Assembly (NCBI GenBank): GCA_018398765.1
Contig: JAHBMJ010005863.1
Location: 37,501-62,640, forward strand
DNA length: 25,140 bases
DNA from: Chromera velia
Lineage: Eukaryota > Sar > Chromeraceae
Direction: 5' to 3'
Positions within the stretch are counted from its first letter, which is position 1. The number at the start of each line of letters is the position of its first letter. This document shows, in pieces, positions 11,213 to 18,931 of the stretch. Both the position numbers and the translations under genes were made by a program. The notes below the pieces were generated by a model that did not search any database, was not told where the DNA came from, and saw only the letters and a program-made list of their open reading frames with translations.

Positions 11213-11768
11213 AGTTTGCTAGACTATAAGAACGAATATCTAGCTACACACGAAGACAGAAATAAAGACTCACGATGAAAATCGATCCGTAGGTCCTTAT
11301 TCCAGAGAAAGTCGTTACAGAGTGGCAAGCAGAGAGCCACTCCCAGAGGAAAAACGTTCAATTCTAGCAATGAGAGATTTTGTGAGTCAAAATGCATGCG
11401 AGAGGAGACGCCTGACGGAGTCCCTACGTGCGAGAACCCCGGAAAGCCCCAAACGAGAAGTGAAAGAGTTCCAGAGATGGCAATCACTTGCATAAACAAT
11501 CGGGACTCAGCGTGCGTCACTCAATGTGCAATCACTAATAGGAGAGGCGAGCCGGGATCAGTCAAAGAGAGAGAAGCGCATGGAAAGATGAATATCATGC
11601 GTGAAGCGAGCCGAAACAATGATGGCGTGCGCAGTATTTAAGGATCCGGATGGGGACTTACGCGCTTTAAAAATCAATTCGCTCGGTATGCGCCCCTTAC
11701 TAAACGGAAAAAGAGAAAAGAAGTGCGCATCGACAAGCAAAAAACAGGAGCAGCATGCTTCTGGAACA
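11213..11768 (-). repeat. 5' LTR of the Copia element (right copy)
   Basis: 556 bp, the mate of 4524-5096. Relative to the left copy it lacks an 18-bp segment flanked by CAAT direct repeats, a typical slippage deletion. Its inner terminal base is changed, so its AACA end reads AACT. Confidence 0.93.
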
Positions 11769-12044
11769 TTATGTATAGTACTAGATATCTAGACTAGATA
11801 CAGTAGCAAAAAATTAATATTCATGCGCACATTATAAATATGTATGAATAATAAATCATATAGTAATTAGTTTTTCTTTTAATTTTTTGCTTCAAGATTA
11901 AATGTTATGCTATCTTATGCTATGTTTTTAAATCATATAAACTATACAAAATAATTTTAATATTTTTACACTGTAGACTATACATAAAAATTATGATTAT
12001 TAAGACTTCAAGTTCTTAGTTCTATTATGCGAACTACATACAAA

Positions 12045-12246
12045 AGAAGAAGAAGAAGAAGAAGAAGAAGAAGAAGATGAAGAAGAAGAAGAAGAAGAAG
12101 AAGAAGAAGAAAAAAAAAAAAAAAAGAAGAAGAAGAAGAAGAAAAAGAAGAAGAAGGAGAAGAAAAAGAAGAAGAAGAAGAAGAAGAAGAAGAAGAAGAA
12201 GAAGAAGAAGAAAAAGAAGAAGAAAAAAAAGAAGAAGAAGAAGAAA
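12045..12246. repeat. GAA trinucleotide array, about 200 bp
   Basis: Mostly perfect GAA units with a pure-A interruption near 12111-12125 and a few AAA or GGA variants. One strand is almost all purine over 200 bp, the kind of tract able to form triplex DNA. The Lys/Arg, Phe, Leu and Ser frames across it are not coding evidence. Confidence 0.97.
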
Positions 12247-12685
12247 CAAACGAACAATTTATGTTATCACTCCATAGTTAGCTCAAGACTCGGAGTCTAT
12301 GTTCAGTATCCTGTTATGATCAGAACGCGTACGCTCCAGTAGGACCCAAAGGCAATTCACAATTATAACATATAATTATGCACATTAAAACAGATTCTCA
12401 TTAAAAAACTTTTTTTAAAAATCACAAATTCGATTCATAAAACACTTGCATGCAAAGTCCTGGCTGTGCTGCCTAGAATCGACCCTGGAGATATGATTGA
12501 GTGCCTAGTTGAGTGCACGCGTCGCACCGCGATCTATACCACAGTCTTCGTACTTTAATCTAGATTGCCAACTTGCCACTTCACTCACAATTTTTCAGTT
12601 CAAAAAAACCTTGTTGTGGACTTACTTTAGATTCATTATATAAGTAAACGACGGCTGAACTTTGAACGCTTCCAATATGGCCCCT

Positions 12686-12710
12686 GTACAGTAGGCTTTA
12701 AAGCCTGTAC
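12686..12710 (-). other. Inverted repeat just after the release-factor stop codon
   Basis: The 14-bp perfect palindrome AGGCTTTAAAGCCT (12693-12706) is extended by GTACAG and GTAC arms with a 2-base bulge. It begins five bases past the TAG on the sense strand, so it could form a hairpin in the 3' UTR. Confidence 0.55.
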
Positions 12711-12714
12711 TTAC

Positions 12715-14572
12715 CTATTTACATGCACGAAAGGCACTGAGAATCGTTTTCGCAGCCTGTTCTGCAATTTCCTCCTTTTCAATGCCTTCGAGAACTTCAT
12801 GAAAGTCGGAAAGCCCCTCTGCGCTTTCTAAGAACGCTCTCACGTCAGGTCGGCTCGTACCGGCTTTATGATCTGTCACTCGATTATGCTGAAAGTTGAA
12901 AGTCCTGCGCTTTTCCGACCGATCCCCAGCAATCACCTGCTTCCCTCGTTCGGAAGCCTTTGCCTGCAGAGAGTTAGGCAAGATAAGAAGTCAGGGGTCT
13001 GGAGTCGCGTTTTGTTTCTGGTCCAGGCGCATCACGAGCGCAATGAACACACACGCATGTCACCGAAGACTGCACGCAGAGGGGCGCCCTCCTCTCCCCG
13101 ACCGCCACGCACACTTCCCCAAGTACAAGGATTGGCAAAAAAATACACGCAGAGACAGAGACTCTACGGGGGGGACCTTATTCTGCTTTTTGTCTAGATT
13201 TTTCGACACGTCCATACACACTGCCACGAGACGCTCTCCTGACCCCACCCCAAGCCTGTATGGATTCATTTTCATACATACAGAATACATACATACATAC
13301 ACGAAAATACATAGATGAAAATGAATCCATACATACACACTGCCACGAGACGCTCTCCTGACCCCACCCCAAGCCACCAACCCACCGACTGACTGACCTC
13401 TTGTTCCTGCGCCCTTTGCTTTTCAAACAGACGCGTGCGAATAAGAGTGAGGGCTTTTTTCCTGTTTTCGATCTGCGAGGAGCTCTCTCTGACGACCACC
13501 GAGAGTTTGGAGGGCAGGTGAGTGGCCCTGACGGCGGTCTCGGATGTGTTCACAGACTGCCCGCCCGGACCGGAGGATCTCATGGCCTCAAACTGGAGGT
13601 CTGACTCCTGAATGGGCACTGCATGCAGGCAGGCCAACGTTGGCCCATGCATTTATTTTCATACAGAAAGAATTCTTTTTCTTTTTCATACAGAAAATAA
13701 ACGCAGACTCCTGAATGGGAACTGCATGCAGGCAGGCCAACGTTGGCCCACCAACCATTTATTCATATTCATTCCTTAATTCACACACGTTCGATCATGC
13801 GTTCATTCATTTACGCATTCGTGTCTGCCTGTCATTTACTCTCTGCCAGATTTATGGAGCTGCTCGATCGATCGCCAGAGGAAAGGAAGCTCACTCGACG
13901 TACAGGCTGTCGGTCTCAGGTCAGGCGAATGAAAAAATGAATGAATGAATGAATGAATGAATGACTCCATGAAGGAATGCACAAACGAATGAACGAAGGA
14001 AGGAAGAAAACGGCAGTGAGAACGAAAGGAAGAAGAACGAAGGAAACGAAGCAGAGACGAAGAAACGCAAGAGCAACGGAAAGAACCAACCAACTAGCCA
14101 GACTTAATTCTCACATCATACATCGCTCACTGGAGCGCACATGCAGACATTTATTTGGTGTATATGATTTATTTTCTCGGGGGGGCACTCGTGTTCTTTC
14201 TCTTTGTTTGTTTCTCTTCAGCCCTCGGGCAACGAAGCAAGCAAGGAAGGAACGAAGGGAGGAAAGAAGGAAGAAAGGAAGGAAGAAAGGAACGAAGGAA
14301 GGAACGAAGGAAGGAAAGAAGCAAGGAAGCAAGGAAGCAAGCAAGCAAGCAAGCAAGGAGGAACGAAGGAAGAAAGGAGGAAAGAAGGAAGGAAGGAAGG
14401 AAAGAAGGAACAAAGCAAGGAAGCAAGGAAGGAATGAAGCAAGGAAGGAAGCAAGGAAGGAACGAAGAAAGGAAGGAAGACAGGAAGGAAGGAATGAAGC
14501 AAGGAAGGAAGCAAGGAAGGAACGAAGAAAGGAAGGAAGGAAGCAAGGAAGGAAGGAAGCAAGGAAGGAAGG

Positions 14573-14606
<34 letters not shown>

Positions 14607-15562
14607 CTCTCTTCGTCTCTTCTGACCATCTTTTTCCTGTGCAAACGGCAGCACCACCACACAGACGGAGGACGTTTGCATCCTCCCTCTGCTGTCTGTC
14701 ACAGGGACCCTCTGCACCCTGTGGACCCCCGTCTCCATCTTCAAACACCCATAAGCCCCCACACCTGCATGTATGGATTCATTTTCATACAGAATTCTGT
14801 ACGTATTCAAATTCTGTATACACACATGCACCCTGTGGACCCCCGTCTCCATCTTCAAACACCCATAAGCCCCCACACCTGCATGTATGGATTCATTTTC
14901 ATACAGAATTCTGTACGTATTCAAATTCTGCATACACACATGCACCCTGTGGACCCCCGTCTCCATCTTCAAACACCCATAAGCCCCCACACCTGCATGT
15001 ATGGATTCATTTTCATACAGAATTCTGTACGTATTCAAATTCTGTATACACACATGCACCCTGTGGACCCCCGTCTCCATCTTCAAACACCCATAAGCCC
15101 CCACACCTGCATGTATGGATTCATTTTCATACAGAATTCTGTACGTATTCAAATTCTGTATACACACATGCACCCTGTGGACCCCCGTCTCCATCTTCAA
15201 ACACCCATAAGCCCCCACACCTGCATGTATGGATTCATTTTCATACAGAATTCTGTACGTATTCAAATTCTGTATACACACATGCACCCTGTGCACCACC
15301 GTCTCCATCTTCAAACACCCATAAGCCCCCACACCTGCATGTATGGATTCATTTTCATACAGAATTCTGTACGTATTCAAATTCTGTATACACACATGCA
15401 CCCTGTGGACCCCCGTCTCCATCTTCAAACACCCATAAGCCCCCACACCTGCAGGCACTCAGTCAGTCAGTCACTCAGTGAGTCAGTGAATGCATGAATG
15501 AATTCACAAGATGAGTTGGGTGGGTGGATGGACGACTCAAGCATAGACACTCTGTGCAAAGA

Positions 15563-15600
<38 letters not shown>

Positions 15601-15742
15601 CCATCAAGATTTTCGAGACCACTATAACACACGATGTGAGTGGAACTAAAGTCGTTCCCATCCTCAGCACACGATGCAATGCGAGTCAGAGAAAGGGACA
15701 CCACACACACACAGAGAGAGAGAGACACACACAGAGACAGAC

Positions 15743-15789
<47 letters not shown>

Positions 15790-16560
15790 GAGATGACGAT
15801 GAAGCAAAGCAAGTAAGTGAACGCCGGGGGGGAGAAACCTATTTGACAATCATGCATGATGGAAAAACAAACAAACATCGAATTTCATCGTCCCTCTCAC
15901 CCCCCTCGCCTGACCCCTCACGTTAGCAGTCGCCTGCTTTAGGCCTCCGTTGGTGCTTTCCGTCAATTCTGTTGAACAGACAGAGAGTCAGAGAAACATG
16001 ATAGAGGGAGAGAGAGAGAGAGAGAGAGAGAATGAAGGAAAGTGAAAAGCTTGCAGGAAACACACACACACACACACACACACACAGACGCGGCATCCTC
16101 TCAGTATTCGAAGGTGAAAAGAACGAAACCTGTATTTCCTTGTTTTTCTTTTTCGCCTTATCATTCCTTCTCGATCGTCTTCTTGCCATTCTCCTTCGGT
16201 ATGTATGAATTCTCTCCCTGACTCACTTGCTCACTCCTCGCTCACTCACTCATTCACTCACTCACTCACTCGCTCACTCGGATTACGTCATGAATGCTTC
16301 CTTGCTTCCTTCCTTCTTTCCTTCCTTCCTTCCCCAATCCCCACTGCTACCAAGCCTACCAACCAGCAACAGAGACATGCCACCCCTTCTGAGTTGCGAA
16401 CGCTGCGTACATGTCCAGAAGTTCTCTCGCAAACAGAGAGGCCTCCTCTCCGCCTACACCAGGGCGGACCTGAACGAAGAGACAGAACGGAAAGCACAAA
16501 CAGAGTCTCTGCTGCCACAAAGATCCTCTCTCGCCCCGCTTCCTTCTGTAACACACACAA

Positions 16561-16596
<36 letters not shown>

Positions 16597-17468
16597 GGGG
16601 GGGGGGAGACCCACTGAAAAGGAAAGAAAAGCAAAAAAAAGAAAGGAAGCGAAAGGAAAAGAATCACTTGAGGCAAGCTAGCGAGACAAAATTCCGGACG
16701 CCAGAGATCGGAGCACTCCATTGACCGAACCATCAGATGAGGACGTGATGAAGGCACTCCATTGACCGAACCATCAGATGAGGACGTGATGAAGGAACAA
16801 AACCAACAAACCAACACACATACACATAAAACAAAGTCTATCTGTTCAGCAAACCGAAGAACGAACTAACGAACCTCTAGAAGTGCGTCCCTGCTGTCGA
16901 CCTCTTCCTCTCTTTCCGTCTCGGTCCTTGATTCAAACAGTGCGTGCGTCAGCTCTTCTTCCACGTCTGCCGCTCTTTCCAGCAGCAATCGTCGCTCCTC
17001 GCCGAACGACTCCGAAAGAGACGCCCCCTCACTGATCCCTCCCTCGACTCCTGCAGTTCCTCCGCCTCCTCTGGCTTCAGCTTCCAACTCCGCACACACC
17101 CTCAGATCCTCCGCCAGGCTGGAGAGCTCTCTCACGAGCCTGACGACTCTCTCCAGGCCGTCTCGCGTGAATTTTCCTTTCAAAGAATCTGAAAGGGCTC
17201 GAGGAAGGTCCACGCCGTCTCCGAACTCGTCCCGATCTTCCAAGAGTTTCAGCAGGTCGCACCACCTCAAGTGTGACAGATCTTGAAAGGACGAAGGAGG
17301 GGTTGAGCAGAAGTGAGAGACGGCATAGAACTCCTCCGTAGGGCGTTGAAAGTGTGCACGAAGACTGCGGATCTGTGGTAGAGCCAAAGGCTGAGGCCGT
17401 CTTGGCCGTCTCCGCAACAGGCGGAAGCAGGAGTCCCGCCCCCGGTTTCTGTAAAGCTGAAGCATCAA
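12715..17468 (-). CDS. prfA: Organellar peptide chain release factor, RF1 type, six exons
   Basis: Exons (5' to 3' on the minus strand) are 17468-16875, 16469-16364, 15968-15915, 14764-14627, 13618-13398 and 12963-12715, giving 1362 nt or 453 aa plus TAG; all phases agree. The product releases finished peptides at UAA/UAG stop codons on organelle ribosomes. The N-terminus is Arg-rich ([12 protein letters not shown]), like a mitochondrial targeting sequence. Helical domain 1 follows, then the PCRF domain beginning [16 protein letters not shown]. The codon-recognition motif is PVT at 272-274 (RF1 type PxT, not the SPF of RF2). The catalytic loop has GGQ at 316-318. The tail [13 protein letters not shown]...NRVTDH is the RF1 signature. 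GGQ is followed by Ser, where bacterial RF1 has His. Similarity to mitochondrial RF1 (GGQxVNT, extended C-terminus) favours the mitochondrion; the plastid cannot be excluded. Exon 4 may begin at any of seven duplicated acceptors. The gene symbol is that of the bacterial family. Confidence 0.93.
12964..13397 (-). other. Intron 5 of the release-factor gene
   Basis: 434 bp, phase 0, donor GTCAGTCA, acceptor CTCTCTGCAG. It contains a 119-bp-period duplication (copies 13215-13256 and 13334-13375) that flanks an inverted repeat with 17-bp perfect arms at 13258-13274 and 13315-13331. Confidence 0.9.
13258..13331. repeat. Inverted repeat (17-bp arms) built on TATGGATTCATTTTCAT
   Basis: The left arm TATGGATTCATTTTCAT and its exact reverse complement are separated by about 40 bp of TAC/ATAC-rich sequence. 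The same motif recurs once per unit in the 114-bp array of intron 3, and a degenerate copy (TTTATTTTCATACAGAA) lies near 13652. It is therefore a small dispersed repeat within this gene. Confidence 0.85.
13603..13750. repeat. 103-bp-period duplication covering the exon 5 splice acceptor
   Basis: The 45-bp segment at 13603-13647 recurs at 13706-13750 with one mismatch. It contains the functional TGCATGCAG acceptor and the first 16 bases of exon 5, so a second near-identical 3' splice site lies 103 bp upstream in the transcript. Because 103 is not a multiple of three, use of the upstream copy would break the frame. Confidence 0.9.
13619..14626 (-). other. Intron 4 of the release-factor gene
   Basis: 1008 bp, phase 1, donor GTCAGA, acceptor CTGCATGCAG. 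The donor splits GAT G, and the G joins TG of exon 5 to make a Val codon. Most of the intron is the CTTCC-type array (sense strand) and a CT run. A tandem GAAT run lies at about 13933-13964. Confidence 0.88.
14233..14572. repeat. GAAGG / GAAGC purine array in intron 4
   Basis: About 340 bp of GGAA, GCAA and GAAGG variants, nearly all purine on the plus strand and hence pyrimidine in the release-factor transcript. A higher-order 60-bp duplication is visible (units beginning at 14431 and 14491). It abuts a CT run at 14574-14602. Confidence 0.96.
14715..15452 (-). repeat. 114-bp tandem array across the intron 3 / exon 4 boundary
   Basis: Six complete 114-bp periods plus a 54-bp partial copy (unit starts 14715, 14829, 14943, 15057, 15171, 15285, 15399). 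In sense orientation each unit has intron-like sequence ending ATGCAG (CCTGCAG in the outermost copy), followed by 50 bp of exon 4 coding [17 protein letters not shown]. Only the innermost copy (acceptor at 14765) continues into the rest of the exon (QRVPVT...). The units are almost identical: one copy has two changes (GTGCACCACC, at 15293), and one spacer has CTGCATAC for CTGTATAC. The unit is 38 codons long and open on the gene's frame throughout. Confidence 0.97.
14765..15914 (-). other. Intron 3 of the release-factor gene, with array of acceptors
   Basis: The donor is GTCAGG after exon 3 (phase 1). The acceptor drawn here is the innermost ATGCAG, which gives the shortest product with normal RF1 spacing. 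Six equivalent acceptors lie upstream at 114-bp steps, up to 15449. Between donor and array are CT and GT runs (complement of GA 15566-15600 and the CA/GA mix at 15701-15791) and a GTCA-type repeat near 15455-15490. Confidence 0.85.
15566..15791. repeat. GA and CA/GA dinucleotide runs in intron 3
   Basis: A perfect GA run occupies 15566-15598. A mix of CA and GA runs lies at 15701-15791. Both are pyrimidine-rich (CT/GT) in the release-factor transcript. Confidence 0.93.
15969..16363 (-). other. Intron 2 of the release-factor gene
   Basis: 395 bp, phase 1, donor GTTGGT, acceptor TTCAACAG. The split codon is G plus AA (Glu), which restores the PCRF-domain sequence VSVAELTEST. It contains GA (16004-16031), CA (16060-16086) and CACT (16231-16279) runs. 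Confidence 0.88.
16470..16874 (-). other. Intron 1 of the release-factor gene
   Basis: 405 bp, phase 0, donor GTTCGT, acceptor TTCGTTCAG. It joins LLE to VRPGVGG, reconstituting the conserved start of the PCRF domain. It contains a CA run (16550-16592), an A/G-rich tract and a 41-bp tandem duplication (16713-16753 and 16754-16794). Confidence 0.88.
16713..16794. repeat. 41-bp tandem duplication in release-factor intron 1
   Basis: Two adjacent copies beginning GCACTCCATTGACCG and ending GACGTGATGAAG, identical over the unit. Confidence 0.95.
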
Positions 17469-17754
17469 TTAGAAAAACCACCGACCGGTTTCACGCCGTT
17501 TGCTCCGGGAAGTAACTGAATGGCAAGAGAAATCAGCATGAAGCTAGTCAGCTTCTCTCAGCGTGGCGTACTCTCACCCCGGAGGTTGGGGTGTATGCGG
17601 GGGTGGAAACTCAGAGCTTGGACCCGCGTGCGTCAACGGTGTTACTTGCCGTCTTCAATGCATGAGGGTTCGTTCGTGACTGGCGTGCGACAGTGATGTT
17701 ACTTGCCGTATAGACCGGCATGCGTCAATGATGTTTAAATTCTTGAATCCCTAG
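17469..17754 (-). other. Upstream region of the release-factor gene
   Basis: This should hold the 5' UTR and promoter of the release-factor gene. No TATA-type element is obvious. Two imperfect copies of GTTACTTGCCGT (about 17641 and 17699) and a third degenerate one (TGATGTTTAAATTC near 17729) are preceded by similar GCGTCAAnG sequence. They could be regulatory repeats or a decayed duplication. Confidence 0.35.
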
Positions 17755-18327
17755 CTGACGCACGCGCGCAGGTCACGACGAAGAAACTCGTGCTCAAGCA
17801 AAAATTTTGCTGATGCATCCATCGAGCGAAGGGGGGAGTCCCGGGGGACCACCAGGCCCTCCGACGCTCATCTCGTCGACGACTGTTTAGGCCTCCCCCC
17901 TTCCGCCCAATCCCTCCGCGAGCCACCAAAAGAGAACTGCCGCTTGCAGTTTTTCAACTCGTGGTACGGAGTGTCAAACAACACCTCCACCACCACGCCC
18001 ACCACCCAACCGCCGCCACCCCCATCCCACTTGGGCCACTTCGCCATCCCGACCGGGGATATCACTCCAAAGAGTGATGAGGAAGACGCAACTCAGATTT
18101 AGTTGCTGAATCAGATCGACGAATATCCTATGCGACAAATTATGTGGCTAAAGAAACAAAAAAGTAGGCAAAACCCGTTGAACAACACCATTGATAACAA
18201 TGACCCATGAAAGCAATAGACTGCAATAGGTGGCAACAGAACGTTCAAGAACAACGTAGAGTTTGAGAAAAATGCTAATGTCTTCATGCAACTGTCCTTT
18301 ATCTCCGTTTCCTTCTCAAGCAGTTAG
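17755..18327 (+). pseudogene. Decayed plus-strand coding remnant, family unknown
   Basis: One frame is open for 115 codons without any ATG (17755-18099). It is closed by TAG at 18100, TGA at 18208 and TAG at 18217, yet continues to look protein-like past each stop. Segments include RLQFFNSWYGVSNNTS, a Thr/Pro-rich linker, HFAIPTGDITPKSDEEDA, then LLNQIDEYPMRQIMWLKK and FKNNVEFEKNANVFMQL. Varied, non-repetitive amino-acid use is the only coding evidence. An acceptor-like CGCGCAG precedes part of it. I do not recognise the family; a transposon remnant is the likeliest source. Confidence 0.35.
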
Positions 18328-18930
18328 AGGCAGTCATGACTTCCTTGCATATGCTCGATCTGTGATAATCCTCTCTGCTTTCCCATCTAAGCCTTTTCGT
18401 CTCTTTCCGAAGCCTCCTCTCTGCCTTTAAACAGTCAGACTGAGTTAAGATATTCAACGGATGTTGCGACCATTCACTCACCTCCCACCCACCTCGCATT
18501 TACAGATGATGACCAATGGTCTGTGCCGGAGGATCGATGACGCTGCGGCCCCCCTGCGATGGAACTGAGGGGGAGACGATGCAAGGATTTTTTTTTTTTG
18601 AGGGGGAGACGATGCAAGGACGGCTCTCGAGGTCACTTGACAGACTCGCCAGAAAGAGCATGATCGGATGTGCTTGTGTCTCTTTTTCTCTTCTCTTGAT
18701 ATCCTTTCAGAGAGCAAAAATCATTCTGTACCTCTTTTCCTTTGCTCACGCTCCCCTTCGATCATTAAAGTTCGATGCCCGTCTGCCGGTGTGATCCTTG
18801 TCTATGTACTGCAGTGTCTGTCTGCGTACGCTTGTAGGCATGTGTATGTATGTGTGTGTGTCTGTGTGTGTGTGTATGTGTGCGTGTGTATGTGTGTGCG
18901 TATGTATGTGTTTATGTGTGCATGTTCCCT
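18328..18930. other. Gene-free stretch with small repeats
   Basis: No convincing gene. A 22-bp direct repeat (18566-18587 and 18599-18620, core GGGGGAGACGATGCAAGG) is separated by a run of T. A TG/TATG-rich run fills 18841-18930. Confidence 0.5.
18841..18930. repeat. TG / TATG dinucleotide-rich run
   Basis: Imperfect GT repeats with TATG and TGCG variants over about 90 bp, directly upstream of the duplicated block that begins near 18932. Confidence 0.9.
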
Positions 18931-18931
18931 G

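Larger units (their letters stand above)
4524..11768 (-). mobile_element. Copia-type (Ty1/copia) LTR retrotransposon, decayed
   Basis: Two direct repeats of 573 and 556 bp bracket a 6.1-kb interior coding on the minus strand, so the element's 5' end is on the right. LTR ends are TGTT...AACA in element orientation (the last base of the right copy is changed). Coding order is Gag with zinc knuckles, protease, integrase, then reverse transcriptase and RNase H; integrase before reverse transcriptase is the Copia arrangement. The body has at least six in-frame stops and two frameshifts, so it is not autonomous now. I see no matching target-site duplication (left flank ends CGAGA, right flank starts TTATG) and no clear tRNA primer-binding site next to the 5' LTR. 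Confidence 0.93.
11769..12714. other. AT-rich gene-free stretch between LTR element and release-factor gene
   Basis: From 11769 to about 12030 the sequence is very AT-rich with no reading frame, and then the GAA array begins. From 12250 to 12680 there is unique, mostly AT-rich sequence in which I see no gene. The last part should include the 3' UTR of the release-factor gene, which ends at 12715 on the minus strand. Confidence 0.5.

Noticed and set aside
12000-12277. Poly-Phe, poly-Leu, poly-Lys/Arg frames
   Set aside because: These are translations of the GAA microsatellite in different frames.
13706-13750. Upstream duplicate acceptor as the true start of release-factor exon 5
   Set aside because: It is 103 bp away, so its use shifts the frame and loses the GGQ domain.
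14715-15452. CRISPR-like array
   Set aside because: Repeat and spacer are both identical in every unit, the period is 114 bp, and the setting is a spliced eukaryotic gene.
14169-15458. 429-codon minus-strand frame as an independent repeat protein
   Set aside because: Its real coding part is exon 4 of the release factor. The rest is intron and array, so I treat it as possible read-through of that gene and not as a separate gene.
13977-15497. 506-codon plus-strand frame with Lys/Glu/Arg repeats and six 38-residue repeats
   Set aside because: It is antisense to the release-factor exons. It stays open only because the GAAGG array and the 114-bp array lack stops in that frame.
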